Below, in pieces: positions 19,273 through 28,581 of a stretch of 64,000 nt of DNA. The stretch is from Mesorhizobium terrae (GTDB lineage: Bacteria; Pseudomonadota; Alphaproteobacteria; Rhizobiales; Rhizobiaceae), in assembly GCF_008727715.1 (NCBI RefSeq), contig NZ_CP044218.1, positions 2,108,001-2,172,000 on the forward strand, read 5' to 3'. The notes beneath the pieces are model-generated. The model had not been told where the DNA came from. It saw nothing but the letters and a program-made list of their open reading frames with translations, and did no database searches. The position numbers and the translations under genes were made by a program. Within the stretch, counting starts at the first letter, position 1; the number at the start of each line of letters is the position of its first letter.

Positions 19273-20586
19273 ATGGTAGAGCGTGAAAAGTCGAGATCGG
19301 GCATCATGCGCGGTTGCTTCATTGCAGCTGCGTTCGTCATGTCGTCTTCGGCTCACGCACAAAACACCCCCGAAACGCCGCCCGACGCGGACCAGAACCG
19401 GGCGGAATATGAGCGGGTATCCAAGGAGATCACCCTGTCGGGCGAGCGGCTTGGCAAGCTCGCCGCCGATATCGCCACGGTGAAGAAGGATTCCGCGTCG
19501 ATTACCGCGGCCCTTATCCAGTCGGCCAAGACCGAGCAGAAGCTCAGCCAGGACATCGAGGAGATCGGCACCAGGCTGGGTGGCTTCAAGGACCAGGAAA
19601 AAAAGCTGCGCGAATCGCTGGCTTCGCGCCGCGACGTGCTGGCCGAGGTGCTGGGCGCGCTGCAACGCATGGGCCTCAATCCGCCGCCGGCGATCCTGGT
19701 CCAGCCGGAGGATGCGCTGTCCTCGGTGCGCAGCGCCATCCTGCTTGGCGCCGTCGTGCCGGAACTGCGGCACCGCGCCGACGTGGTGATGGCCGAACTG
19801 GCGGAACTTTCCAAGGTGACGGCTTCGATCGAGGCCGAGCGGGCGCGCCTCGCCGCCGCGGTCACGGATCAGCTCGCCGAGAAGCAGCGACTCAACCTGT
19901 TGCTGCAGACCAAGGAGAAGCTTCAGGCCGATACCGAAACGGCTCAGGCGGACGAGCAGAAGCGGGCGCGGGAACTGGCGGCCAAGGCCTCCAGCCTCAA
20001 GGACCTGATCGCCTCGCTCGACGCCGAGGCGGACAAGACACGCAAAGCCGCGGAAAAGGCAAAGCAGGATGCGATCGACAAGGCGAACGCCGATGCAGTC
20101 GCTGCCGCAACCCCGGTTCCGGAAGCCAATCGCCTGGCATCGGTATCGCCGTTTTCGGCGATGCAAGGGCAGGTTGCCCTGCCGGTTACCGGCAAAATGC
20201 GACGCCGGTTCGGAGGCGAGGACGGCAGCGGCGGCATCATGCAAGGCGACATGGTTGCGACACAATCGGGAGCCATCGTCACCGCACCGGCGGATGGAAG
20301 CGTTCTTTATGCGGGGCCGTTTCGCTCGTATGGCCAACTCTTGATCCTGAACGCCGGCGACGGCTATCATGTCGTGTTGGCGGGAATGAGCAAATTGAAC
20401 GTAGCGGCTGGCCAGGCCGTGCTCTCGGGCGAACCGATTGGCACCATGGGCGAAGCCCGGGTGGCGAGCACGTCTGCAGCGCAGAATGGAAATGCCACGC
20501 CGGAACTCTACATCGAGTTCCGCAAGGATGGAAAACCTGTCGATCCTAACCCATGGTGGGCGGATCGATTCTCTGGAAGGACGTGA
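19273..20586 (+). CDS. Murein hydrolase activator EnvC-like, degenerate LytM/M23 domain
   Basis: A 437-residue exported protein. A signal peptide (MRGCFIAAAFVMSSSAHAQ) is followed by a long coiled coil (about residues 45-265, rich in Glu, Lys, Ala) and a C-terminal M23 domain (about 285-437). The domain lacks the zinc ligands: the usual HxGxD position reads GGIMQGDM and the HLHFE position reads ELYIEFR. It should therefore activate amidases at the septum, as EnvC does, rather than cut murein. ATG 19306 is an alternative start, 11 codons later, directly at the signal peptide. ctpA begins two bases after the stop. Confidence 0.88.
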   Translation: MVEREKSRSGIMRGCFIAAAFVMSSSAHAQNTPETPPDADQNRAEYERVSKEITLSGERLGKLAADIATVKKDSASITAALIQSAKTEQKLSQDIEEIGTRLGGFKDQEKKLRESLASRRDVLAEVLGALQRMGLNPPPAILVQPEDALSSVRSAILLGAVVPELRHRADVVMAELAELSKVTASIEAERARLAAAVTDQLAEKQRLNLLLQTKEKLQADTETAQADEQKRARELAAKASSLKDLIASLDAEADKTRKAAEKAKQDAIDKANADAVAAATPVPEANRLASVSPFSAMQGQVALPVTGKMRRRFGGEDGSGGIMQGDMVATQSGAIVTAPADGSVLYAGPFRSYGQLLILNAGDGYHVVLAGMSKLNVAAGQAVLSGEPIGTMGEARVASTSAAQNGNATPELYIEFRKDGKPVDPNPWWADRFSGRT

Positions 20587-20587
20587 A

Positions 20588-21919
20588 ATGATGCGGAAAG
20601 TGTCGCTCTTGTTCGCCGGCGCGCTGATGGGCGCGTCAGCCATGAGCCTGGTTTATGGCGTACCCAGCACAGCGGCGAACGCGGCGGGCTCGGAGACCTA
20701 CAAGCAGCTCGCCATCTTCGGCGATATCTTCGAGCGTGTGCGCGCCCAGTATGTGACGCCTCCGGATGACAAGTCGCTGGTGGAGAACGCCATCAACGGC
20801 ATGCTGTCGTCGCTCGATCCGCACTCGTCCTACATGAACGCCGATCAGGCGCAGGACATGCGCGTGCAGACCAAGGGCGAGTTCGGCGGTCTCGGCATCG
20901 AAGTGACGATGGAGAACGATCTCGTCAAGGTGATCACTCCGATCGACGACACACCGGCCGCCAAGGCCGGCGTGCTTGCCGGCGACTATATCGCTAAGAT
21001 CGACGGCCAAGAGGTGCGCGGCCTGACGCTGAACGACGCGGTCGAGAAGATGCGCGGCGCGGTCAACACGCCGATCAAGCTGACGATCCTGCGCCAGGGC
21101 GCCGACAAGCCGCTCGACATCACGGTGGTGCGCGACATCATCAAGGTCAAGGCGGTGAAGTTCCGGGTCGAGAACGATGTCGGCTACATGAAGATCACCT
21201 CGTTCACCGAGAAGACCTATGACGATCTCGAGAACGCCATCGCCGAGATCAAGAAGCAGATTCCGAAGGACAAGCTGAAAGGCTATGTGCTCGACCTGCG
21301 GCTCAATCCGGGCGGTCTGCTCGATCAGGCGGTTTCGGTTTCCGACGCCTTCCTGAAGCGTGGCGAAATCGTCTCGACGCGCGGCCGCGATCCGAAGGAC
21401 GTGACCCGCTTCGACGCCAAGACCAAGTCGAACGACGAGATCGACGGCAAGCCGCTGGTGGTCCTCGTCAATGGCGGTTCGGCGAGCGCCTCGGAGATCG
21501 TCGCCGGTGCCTTGCAGGATCTGAAGCGCGCCACGGTGGTGGGCACGCAGTCCTTCGGCAAGGGCTCGGTGCAGACCATCATTCCGCTTGGCGAAAATGG
21601 CGCGCTGCGCTTGACGACGGCGCTCTATTACACGCCGTCGGGCAAGTCGATCCAGGGCAAGGGCATCACGCCCGATGTCAAGGTCGATCAGCCGGTGCCG
21701 GCGGAATTGCAGGGCCGCGACCTGACCCGTGGCGAATCGGACCTGAAGGGCCACATCAAGGGCGCCGAGGAAAGCTCGCAGGGCTCGGGCTCGGCAGCCT
21801 ATGTGCCGCCGGATCCGAAGAACGATCTGCAGCTCATCTTCGCCGAGCAGCTGCTGCGTGGCGAGAAGACCGATCCGTCCTTCCCGCCGAACCCGGACAA
21901 GGCGGTGATGAACCAGTAA
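20588..21919 (+). CDS. ctpA: C-terminal processing serine protease, S41 family
   Basis: A 443-residue periplasmic protease. The signal sequence is MMRKVSLLFAGALMGASAM. It has the helical N-terminal region with GMLSSLDPHSSYM, a PDZ domain (about residues 90-170, GGLGIEVTMENDLVKVITPI) and the S41 core. The catalytic serine is in NGGSASASEIVAGAL and the lysine is in GTQSFGKGSVQ. Relatives trim periplasmic or envelope proteins. The start at 20588 is set by GGACGTGA just upstream and by adjacency to the envC stop; the frame stays open further upstream inside envC. Confidence 0.95.
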   Translation: MMRKVSLLFAGALMGASAMSLVYGVPSTAANAAGSETYKQLAIFGDIFERVRAQYVTPPDDKSLVENAINGMLSSLDPHSSYMNADQAQDMRVQTKGEFGGLGIEVTMENDLVKVITPIDDTPAAKAGVLAGDYIAKIDGQEVRGLTLNDAVEKMRGAVNTPIKLTILRQGADKPLDITVVRDIIKVKAVKFRVENDVGYMKITSFTEKTYDDLENAIAEIKKQIPKDKLKGYVLDLRLNPGGLLDQAVSVSDAFLKRGEIVSTRGRDPKDVTRFDAKTKSNDEIDGKPLVVLVNGGSASASEIVAGALQDLKRATVVGTQSFGKGSVQTIIPLGENGALRLTTALYYTPSGKSIQGKGITPDVKVDQPVPAELQGRDLTRGESDLKGHIKGAEESSQGSGSAAYVPPDPKNDLQLIFAEQLLRGEKTDPSFPPNPDKAVMNQ

Positions 21920-22070
21920 GGACCGGCCCGGAGCGAAGGCTCGGGCTGTCACCGTCCGGCTGGCGCAACACAGCGCTGGTCGACCGATTGAAGCAATGCG
22001 ATGCTGCCGGAACCGCAAGGTTCCGGCAGTTTGATTCGGGGGCCTGTGCAGGCGCGCAGGGGTTGGCGGC

Positions 22071-23258
22071 TTGGCTGAATTCACCAAGGAGATCGAACGA
22101 CCGCTTGGCCAATCGGCCGGGCCGCGCGCGCCGCGTGCGGCAAGCCGGTTCAGTGGCGGCCAGATCGCCGCTGCCCTGGCTGTCCTGGCGGTGCTCGGGG
22201 CTTCGGCGATGATTGCTTTTGGCGAGAAGCCGTTCCGCAAGCCGGAGGTTGTCGCCACGCCCGCGCCGAAACCGGACGCGCCGGCCGAGACCGGGAAAGT
22301 AGCGCAGGCAACGCCCGCCAATCCGGCCAAGCCTGCCTCGTCCCGTCCGGCCACTTCCGCCGAAGGCCCCAAGATCATTCGCGTGCAGCCGGTCGAATCC
22401 GGCGGCCAGGCCGGCATCGTCATTCAGGATGCCTCCGCCGTCGGCCAGAACCTTTCGGTCGCACATCTGCCGGACAAGGCATTGATCGAAGACAGCGAGA
22501 CCGGGCCGCTGCCGATCCGCTCGGCCGATGGCCGGCGCCCGTTCGACGTCTACGCGCGGCCATGGTCCGGGGCTCGCGGCGCCCGTGTCGCCATCGTCAT
22601 CGGCGGGCTTGCCGTGTCGCAGACCGGCACGCAGTCGGCGATCGCCAAATTGCCTGGAGAAGTGACCCTGGCCTTCGCCTCGCAGGGCAACAGTATCGGT
22701 CGCTGGATGCAGGAGGCGCGCCGGCGCGGACATGAAGTCGTCATGCAGGTGCCGTTGGAGCCGTTCGACTATCCGAATGTGAACCCCGGTCGCAACACGC
22801 TGACCGTCGACGCCACGCCGGACGAGAACCTCAAAAACCTGCGCTGGGTTCTGTCGCGAACCACGAACTACACGGCGGTCATGAACTATATGGGCGCGCG
22901 TTTCGCCACCGACACCGAGGCCTTCGGCCCGATCATGGCGGAACTGGGCAAACGCGGCATCGGCTATCTCGACGACGGCTCGTCGGCGCGCAGCGTCGCG
23001 CCCGATCTGGCGCTGAAGGACGGGGTGCCGCTCGCGGTCGCCGATACCGCCATCGATGCGATACAGGACCGTGGCGCGATCCTGAAAAAACTCGACCAGC
23101 TTGAAGCGACGGCACGCTCGAAGGGTTACGCCATCGGCACCGGGTCCGCCTTCAATGTGACGATCGACGCGGTCGCGTCCTGGGTCAACGAGGCCAAGAA
23201 ACGTGGCATCGAGATCGTACCGATCTCGGCCGTGGCGAACGATCCCGAGCGGAAATGA
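22071..23258 (+). CDS. Divergent polysaccharide deacetylase family protein
   Basis: A 395-residue protein. A short cytoplasmic N-terminus is followed by one membrane anchor ([20 protein letters not shown], about residues 31-50) and a Pro/Ala-rich linker. A YibQ-type divergent polysaccharide deacetylase domain comes next (about 165-390: [56 protein letters not shown]). The start is TTG at 22071, preceded by AGGGG; no suitable ATG exists. The domain is extracytoplasmic and its substrate is unproven. The stop overlaps the next start (ATGA). Confidence 0.85.
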   Translation: MAEFTKEIERPLGQSAGPRAPRAASRFSGGQIAAALAVLAVLGASAMIAFGEKPFRKPEVVATPAPKPDAPAETGKVAQATPANPAKPASSRPATSAEGPKIIRVQPVESGGQAGIVIQDASAVGQNLSVAHLPDKALIEDSETGPLPIRSADGRRPFDVYARPWSGARGARVAIVIGGLAVSQTGTQSAIAKLPGEVTLAFASQGNSIGRWMQEARRRGHEVVMQVPLEPFDYPNVNPGRNTLTVDATPDENLKNLRWVLSRTTNYTAVMNYMGARFATDTEAFGPIMAELGKRGIGYLDDGSSARSVAPDLALKDGVPLAVADTAIDAIQDRGAILKKLDQLEATARSKGYAIGTGSAFNVTIDAVASWVNEAKKRGIEIVPISAVANDPERK

Positions 23259-23782
23259 GCATGGCAAACAAGAAACCGGTCGATCCCGAAACGCTGCCCT
23301 ATCGCCCCTGCGTCGGCGTGATGGTGCTGAACGCGCAGGGCCTGGTCTGGGTCGGCCATCGTATCGCCGAGCCGGACAGCGAATTCGCGGGTACCACGCA
23401 GCTCTGGCAGATGCCGCAAGGCGGTATCGACAAGGGCGAGGAGCCGCTCGCGGCCGCGAAACGCGAGATCTATGAGGAGACGGGCATGAAAAACCTCGAT
23501 CTCCTCGCCGAAGCGCCAGACTGGATCAATTACGATCTGCCGCGCGACCTGGTCGGCATCGCCTTCAAAGGGCGCTATCGCGGCCAGACGCAGAGATGGT
23601 TCGCATTTCGCTTCCGTGGCGAGGAAAGCGAGATCAAGATCAATCCGCCGCCCGGCGGGCATGAGGCCGAGTTCGACGAATGGGGCTGGCGCCCGATGCA
23701 GGACCTGCCTGGCCTGATCGTGCCGTTCAAGCGCAAGGTCTATGAAGAGGTCGTTGCGGCCTTCCGGCATCTGGTGGCATAA
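23255..23782 (+). CDS. rppH: RNA pyrophosphohydrolase (Nudix)
   Basis: A 175-residue Nudix hydrolase of the RppH/IalA group that removes pyrophosphate from 5'-triphosphate RNA and starts RNA decay. The Nudix box begins [20 protein letters not shown] and continues [22 protein letters not shown] and [11 protein letters not shown] are the typical flanking blocks. The ATG overlaps the previous stop by four bases; a second in-frame ATG at 23261 is also possible. Confidence 0.93.
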   Translation: MSMANKKPVDPETLPYRPCVGVMVLNAQGLVWVGHRIAEPDSEFAGTTQLWQMPQGGIDKGEEPLAAAKREIYEETGMKNLDLLAEAPDWINYDLPRDLVGIAFKGRYRGQTQRWFAFRFRGEESEIKINPPPGGHEAEFDEWGWRPMQDLPGLIVPFKRKVYEEVVAAFRHLVA

Positions 23783-23822
23783 GCGTTCAGGAAGCCAATC
23801 GTATTGCCGCACGGGGTCGAAG

Positions 23823-24992
23823 ATGATCGATGCCGCCAGCATTGCCGGAGCCAGACCACCCGAATTGACCAAATCGACAATCCATGCGCCCGCCCAGCCC
23901 GATGAAGCGGCGGCCGGCGCTATCCTCACCATCGATCTTTCCGCCATTCGCGAAAACTACCGGCGCCTCAAGGCGCGGCTCGACGGCGTCGCCTGTGCCG
24001 GCGTCGTCAAGGCCGACGGCTATGGCCTGGGCGCGGTGGAGGTGGCGAAAGCCCTTCGCAAGGAAGACTGCGACACCTTCTTCGTCGCGCATCTTTGGGA
24101 AGGCATCGTGCTGCGCGCCGGCCTCGGGTCCGAGCCGACGATCTTCGTGCTGCACGGCCTGCTGCCCGGATCGGAGGAAGAGGCGCTCGATGCGGCGCTG
24201 ATCCCCGTCATCAACAGCAGCGGGCAGCTTGCCGCGTGGCGGAAGCTGGCGCAGCGAAAAGGCCTGACATTGCTCGCTGCCGTCCAGGTGGATAGCGGCA
24301 TGTCGCGGCTCGGCATGGCGCCGGTCGAGGTGGAGGCGCTTGCGGCCGACCCATCGCGTTTCGACGGCATCGATGTCAGGCTGGTGATGAGCCATCTCGC
24401 CTGTGCCGACGAGCCGGAACGCGACGCCAACGAAGCCGAGCGGCTGGAGTTCGAGCGGCTGCGCAAGATGCTGCCGCCGGCCCCGGTCTCCTTCGCCAAC
24501 TCTTCCGGCATTTTCCTCGGCAAGCCCTATCATCACGATCTGGCCAGGCCGGGCGCCGCGCTCTACGGCATCAATCCGACGCCGGGGCACAAGAACCCGA
24601 TGCTGCCGGTGGTGACACTGGAAGCCAAGGTGATCCAGACCCGGCAAATCGATGCAGGAACCGGCGTCGGTTATGGCCACACTTTTCACGCAACCGGCCC
24701 GCTCGCGATGGCGACGATCGCGCTCGGCTATGCCGATGGCTGGCATCGCCGCACGTCTGCCGCCGCCTTCTTCGACGGTGTCGAACTGCCCTTCATCGGC
24801 CGGGTCTCGATGGATTCGATCATCCTCGATATTTCGGCGCTGCCGGACGGACGCCTGAAGGAGGGCGATCTGGTCGAGCTGATCGGTCCGTCGCATCCGC
24901 TCGACACGGTGGCCGATGTCGCCGGTACGATCGGCTACGAGGTGCTGACCAGCCTCGGCCATCGCTTCCACCGGCGCTACATCGGCGGCTGA
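23823..24992 (+). CDS. alr: Alanine racemase
   Basis: A 389-residue PLP enzyme interconverting L- and D-alanine. The PLP lysine is in AGVVKADGYGLGA, near residue 65. The second catalytic residue, a tyrosine, is in GVGYGHTF, and the SGIFLG and RPGAALYG blocks are typical. The start at 23823 is the ATG of MIDAASIAG; the open frame upstream overlaps rppH. A dadA-type dehydrogenase 1.3 kb downstream in the same direction suggests a possible catabolic role (DadX-like) in addition to, or instead of, wall synthesis. Confidence 0.93.
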   Translation: MIDAASIAGARPPELTKSTIHAPAQPDEAAAGAILTIDLSAIRENYRRLKARLDGVACAGVVKADGYGLGAVEVAKALRKEDCDTFFVAHLWEGIVLRAGLGSEPTIFVLHGLLPGSEEEALDAALIPVINSSGQLAAWRKLAQRKGLTLLAAVQVDSGMSRLGMAPVEVEALAADPSRFDGIDVRLVMSHLACADEPERDANEAERLEFERLRKMLPPAPVSFANSSGIFLGKPYHHDLARPGAALYGINPTPGHKNPMLPVVTLEAKVIQTRQIDAGTGVGYGHTFHATGPLAMATIALGYADGWHRRTSAAAFFDGVELPFIGRVSMDSIILDISALPDGRLKEGDLVELIGPSHPLDTVADVAGTIGYEVLTSLGHRFHRRYIGG

Positions 24993-25101
24993 GCGGCTTT
25001 GCCATGCTTGACAAGCCAGCCTGTGTCGGCAAGGCTCGCCGCATGAGCACCGTTGCCCATAACCGGACCTGTTTCAGGATCTGCCCCATCGCGGGAGCGT
25101 A

Positions 25102-25143
25102 GCCCCGGCGCGGACGCCTTTGCGCGTCCGTCCGTACCGGGGC
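25102..25143. repeat. Strong two-part hairpin between alr and the Rnk-like gene
   Basis: GCCCCGG (25102-25108) pairs with CCGGGGC (25137-25143), and inside it GGACGC (25112-25117) pairs with GCGTCC (25124-25129). There is no T-run on either side. It may be an RNA stability or attenuation element or a dispersed palindrome. The rest of the 280-base gap shows nothing else. Confidence 0.6.
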
Positions 25144-25272
25144 GCATTTCAACACGACATCTGAGTTTCGAGCCGAAGGCGTGAAAGTGCGCGTCGGTTC
25201 GATTTGAGGCCGCCATGCGTGCGGTCAGCCGCGCATCGCCTCGATGCGCCCATCCAACATGAGAGGTTTACC

Positions 25273-25689
25273 ATGCAAAGATCAATCAAGGTTCGTCCAC
25301 CTGACACCATCCTGGTGACCGCGACCGACCACGGTCGCCTGACCGGACTGGCGCGGGCATCGCTCGACCGTTTGCCCGACACCGCGGAAGAACTGCTTTC
25401 CGAAATGGATCGCGCAACGGTGGCCGCCGCCGGCGCGATGCCCGACAATGTGGTGCGTATGGGCTCCACCGTCAGAGCGCGGAACGGCGACGGCGCCGAG
25501 CAACACATGACACTGGTCTATCCCGCCGAAGCCGACATCGCCGCGCAACGCATCTCGATACTCACCCCGCTCGGTACGGCGCTGATCGGCGCGCAGGTTG
25601 GCCACCGCGTGCACTGGGCGACCCGCGATGGCCGCGAAATGGCGCTCGACATCGTCGCCGTCGAGCCGCCGCCGGCGGAGCGGTTGTGA
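25273..25689 (+). CDS. GreA/Rnk C-terminal-domain protein (nucleoside diphosphate kinase regulator-like)
   Basis: A 138-residue protein. The first 50 residues resemble the short N-terminal helical region of Rnk (KVRPPDTILVTATDHGRLTG). The rest is the FKBP-like GreA/GreB C-terminal fold (VRMGSTVRARNGDG, HMTLVYPAEADIAAQRISIL, TPLGTALIGAQVGHRVHWAT). Rnk proteins bind RNA polymerase near the secondary channel; a coiled-coil finger as long as that of GreA is absent. GAGAGG precedes the ATG. It is followed by a second, shorter-conserved member of the same type 14 bases later. Confidence 0.8.
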   Translation: MQRSIKVRPPDTILVTATDHGRLTGLARASLDRLPDTAEELLSEMDRATVAAAGAMPDNVVRMGSTVRARNGDGAEQHMTLVYPAEADIAAQRISILTPLGTALIGAQVGHRVHWATRDGREMALDIVAVEPPPAERL

Positions 25690-25703
25690 TGCGGGAGATG
25701 GCC

Positions 25704-26231
25704 ATGACAACTTGCCGCCTGACCACCAAGGATTTCGCCATACTGGAAACGCTGCTGGAGCGGAAACGCGCGCTGGGCGATCCGCTGGCCGCCGTGCTGG
25801 AAAAGAAGCTCGCCAACGCCAGCGTGGTGCTCATCGGTTCCGTCGATCCGGATGTGGTGACGATCAACAGCCGCGTCACTTTCCGCGTCGACGGCAAGGC
25901 GGCCGAGACGCGCACGGTGATCCAGAACGAGGCGCGCGGCGTTGTCGGCGGCAGCCTGTCGATGACGACGCCATGGGGCCTGTCGCTGCTTGGCATGACG
26001 GAAGGCGAAACTACCCTGGTCGAGCGGGCGGAAGGCGAAACCGAGCAGATCCGGGTGGTGAAGGTGCTGTTCCAGCCGGAAGCGGCGCTTCGTGCGAGTG
26101 TTGCCCGGCCCAGCCGACCGCGACTGCGGCTGGTCTACAGTGCCAATAGCGTTGTGCCACCTCTTGGCGCGGTTGCGGAAATGCGGCAGACAGAGGGCAA
26201 GGACGACCCGGATGGCCCAACGGCGGCGTGA
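25704..26231 (+). CDS. Second GreA/Rnk C-terminal-domain-like protein
   Basis: A 175-residue protein with the same layout as its neighbour: [17 protein letters not shown], then [20 protein letters not shown] and [20 protein letters not shown], which align with the TPLGTALIGAQVG block of the first gene. It adds a C-terminal tail rich in Arg and Pro. The start at 25704 is chosen because GGGAG lies six bases upstream; GTG 25686 and ATG 25689/25698 are in frame but have no such site. The pair looks like a tandem duplication that has diverged. Function beyond the fold is unknown. Confidence 0.7.
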   Translation: MTTCRLTTKDFAILETLLERKRALGDPLAAVLEKKLANASVVLIGSVDPDVVTINSRVTFRVDGKAAETRTVIQNEARGVVGGSLSMTTPWGLSLLGMTEGETTLVERAEGETEQIRVVKVLFQPEAALRASVARPSRPRLRLVYSANSVVPPLGAVAEMRQTEGKDDPDGPTAA

Positions 26232-26253
26232 CAGGGCGACTAGGAGCGGGACT

Positions 26254-27507
26254 ATGAGAATTCTGGTGCTTGGCAGCGGCGTCATCGGTGTGACGGCCGC
26301 CCATTATCTGGCGGAAGCCGGCCATGAGGTGACGGTGGTGGACCGCCAAAGCGGGCCGGCGCTGGAAACCAGCTTCGGCAATGCGGGCGAAGTGTCGCCG
26401 GGTTATTCGTCGCCCTGGGCCGGTCCCGGCGTACCGATCAAGGCGATCAAGTGGCTGCTGATGCATTTCGGGCCGCTGGTGATCCGGCCGAAGGTCGATC
26501 CGGCGATGATTTCCTGGGTGCTCAAGATGCTGCGCAACTGCACCGAGGCGCGCTACGCCGTGAACAAGGCGCGCATGGTGCCGATCGCCGAATACAGCCG
26601 CGATTGTCTCAAGGCCCTGCGCGCCGAAATCGGCATCCAGTATGACGACCGCGCCCAGGGCACCTTGCAATTGTTCCGCACCCAGAAGCAGCTCGACGGC
26701 ACCGCCGGCGACATCGAGGTGCTGAAGCAGTTCGGCGTGCCTTATGAAGTGCTCGATCCGGCCGGCTGCATCGGCGCCGAGCCGGCATTGGGCAACGTCA
26801 AGGGCAAGTTCGTCGGCGGTCTGCGCCTGCCCGGTGACGAAACAGGCGACTGCAAGATGTTCACCGAACGGCTGGCCGAACATGCCGCCAAGCGCGGTGT
26901 GCGCTTCCGCTTCAACACCACGATCAAGGGCATCGCCACCGAGGGCGGCCGAATCGCCGGCGTCGATACCAGCGAGGGGCTTTTGACGGCGGACGCCTAT
27001 GTCTGCGCGCTGGGCAGCTATTCGCCGATCATGCTGAAGCCGCTTGGCCTTTCGATTCCCGTCTTTCCGATCAAGGGCTATTCGATCACCGTGCCGATCA
27101 GCGACGCTGCCGGCGCACCGGAATCGACCGTCATGGACGAGACCTACAAGGTGGCGATCACCCGCCTCGGCGACCGTATCCGCGTCGGCGGCACCGCCGA
27201 GATTTCCGGCTACGATCTGGCGCTGCGGCCCGCCCGGCGGGCAACGCTGGAACATTCCGTCACCGATCTGTTCCCGCGCGGCGGCGATGTCTCGAAGGCG
27301 AGCTTCTGGTGCGGGCTCAGGCCAATGACGCCGGACGGTCCGCCGATCATCGGCAAGACCCGTTTCGACAATCTCTTCCTGTCCACCGGCCACGGCACGC
27401 TGGGCTGGACCATGGCCTGCGGCTCGGGACGGGTGCTCGCCGACGTCATTTCAGGCAAGAAGCCTGACATCGACGTCAGCGAACTCAATATGTCGCGCTA
27501 CGCCTGA
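26254..27507 (+). CDS. dadA: D-amino acid dehydrogenase
   Basis: A 417-residue FAD enzyme that oxidises D-alanine and related D-amino acids to keto acids and ammonia, feeding electrons to the respiratory chain. The FAD-binding motif [20 protein letters not shown] opens the protein. [35 protein letters not shown] and the C-terminal [21 protein letters not shown] are typical of DadA. The start at 26254 follows AGGAG. With alr upstream it can route L-alanine through D-alanine to pyruvate. Confidence 0.93.
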   Translation: MRILVLGSGVIGVTAAHYLAEAGHEVTVVDRQSGPALETSFGNAGEVSPGYSSPWAGPGVPIKAIKWLLMHFGPLVIRPKVDPAMISWVLKMLRNCTEARYAVNKARMVPIAEYSRDCLKALRAEIGIQYDDRAQGTLQLFRTQKQLDGTAGDIEVLKQFGVPYEVLDPAGCIGAEPALGNVKGKFVGGLRLPGDETGDCKMFTERLAEHAAKRGVRFRFNTTIKGIATEGGRIAGVDTSEGLLTADAYVCALGSYSPIMLKPLGLSIPVFPIKGYSITVPISDAAGAPESTVMDETYKVAITRLGDRIRVGGTAEISGYDLALRPARRATLEHSVTDLFPRGGDVSKASFWCGLRPMTPDGPPIIGKTRFDNLFLSTGHGTLGWTMACGSGRVLADVISGKKPDIDVSELNMSRYA

Positions 27508-27510
27508 GGC

Positions 27511-27535
27511 GTGCGCCGAAGCAGTTTCGGCGCAC
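27511..27535. terminator. Hairpin between convergent dadA and VOC genes
   Basis: GTGCGCCGAA (27511-27520) and TTCGGCGCAC (27526-27535) pair perfectly around a five-base loop. The hairpin sits four bases after the dadA stop and 14 bases from the end of the convergent VOC gene. There is no T-run, so it may be a Rho-dependent or bidirectional end structure. Confidence 0.5.
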
Positions 27536-27548
27536 CGCCCCTCCGTCG

Positions 27549-27941
27549 CTATTTCTTCAGCGAACGCGGCTGCTCTTCCGACTGATACATCGAGATCTGG
27601 TGGCCGTCCGGGTCGGCGATTTCGGCCGACCATCCCCCGGGGGCGTGGCTCACTGGCGTGACGATGGTGGCGCCTTTGGCTGCCAGTCCGGCGACGACGT
27701 CGTCGATGCCGCCTTCGGCGATTTCGAAGACGATGATCGGCGAATTGCCGGGTCGCGATTCCTTCTGGAAGAAGATCAGCTCGATGCCGTTGGCGGTCTG
27801 CGCCGTCAGCCAATCGTGGCCGTCGCCGTCGTCGCCCATGTTCTGGACTTCGAGGCCGAGAACGTCGCGATAGAACGCTTCGGTGCGGCCGATGTCGGAA
27901 ACGAAATAGCAGATGGTGCCAAGTTTTCTGTTGCGAAACAC
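27549..27941 (-). CDS. VOC (glyoxalase/bleomycin resistance) family protein
   Basis: A 130-residue single vicinal-oxygen-chelate domain: TICYFVSDIGRTEAFYRDVL, GIELIFFQKE, PIIVFEIAEGGIDDVVAGL and WSAEIADPDGHQISMYQ. Such proteins bind metal and act as lyases, dioxygenases or resistance proteins; the substrate is not inferable. The start is GTG with AGGAG ten bases upstream. It begins seven bases after the stop of the sigma-factor gene, so the two are co-transcribed. Confidence 0.85.
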   Translation of the reverse strand: MFRNRKLGTICYFVSDIGRTEAFYRDVLGLEVQNMGDDGDGHDWLTAQTANGIELIFFQKESRPGNSPIIVFEIAEGGIDDVVAGLAAKGATIVTPVSHAPGGWSAEIADPDGHQISMYQSEEQPRSLKK

Positions 27942-27948
27942 GGGATGT

Positions 27949-28581
27949 CTACTCCTGGTTTGAGGGTTTGCGTTCGCACTGTTGCCGCGCCATCCCGATT
28001 TGTGAGGGAAGGCTCACCAAAAAAAGATGACCGTCGGGATCGTGGCTGGCGAGCAGCACGCCATCGCGGCGCGCCGGCCCGAGCAGCGCGCGGCGGATGC
28101 GGCCGAAATGAAGCGTGCCGTCGAGACCGGATAATTCTTCGAGCTGATTTCCACCGGCGTCGCGCCAGCGCCGCCTGATCTCGGCGATGCGCTGCCGCAA
28201 GGCAGGGTCCGACAGGCGCAGCAGCCAGGCGATTTCCTGCCGTGTATGGCCGGTGAGCGCCAGGAGCGCGGTGGTTTTGAGCGCCGAGGGCAGTGCGACG
28301 ACGAAAGCCCTCGGCATGTCCTCGCGCGCGACCGATGCCATGGGCTCGGCCTGCCAGCGGGTTTCGCGATGGCGCCGGCGGACGGCGGCGCGGGCATCGA
28401 ATGCCGCGCGCTTGCGCAGCGCGCCTTGCAGCCATTTGCGGTTGTCGGGGCAGGAAAGATCGGCACGACCGGCTTCGATCGCCGAAAGCAGCACCGTCTG
28501 CAGGAGATCCTCCGCCTCGTCAGGCCGTCGCGCAGCGCGGCGGGCCTGGCGCAGCAATTCGACATAGGGTCGTGACAACAC
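27949..28581 (-). CDS. ECF-type sigma-70 family protein
   Basis: A 210-residue protein. The N-terminal part matches sigma region 2 (YVELLRQARRAARRPDEAED, LLQTVLLSAIEAGR). ALLALTGHTRQEIAWLLRLS followed by DPALRQRIAEIRRRW matches the region 4 helix-turn-helix. About 60 residues follow (GTLHFGRIRRALLGPARRDG onward) and are not part of a standard sigma factor. Sigma proteins of this sort coupled to a small enzyme gene are common. No anti-sigma gene is adjacent. The start is GTG preceded by GGGGAAA. The target genes are unknown. Confidence 0.75.
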   Translation of the reverse strand: MLSRPYVELLRQARRAARRPDEAEDLLQTVLLSAIEAGRADLSCPDNRKWLQGALRKRAAFDARAAVRRRHRETRWQAEPMASVAREDMPRAFVVALPSALKTTALLALTGHTRQEIAWLLRLSDPALRQRIAEIRRRWRDAGGNQLEELSGLDGTLHFGRIRRALLGPARRDGVLLASHDPDGHLFLVSLPSQIGMARQQCERKPSNQE

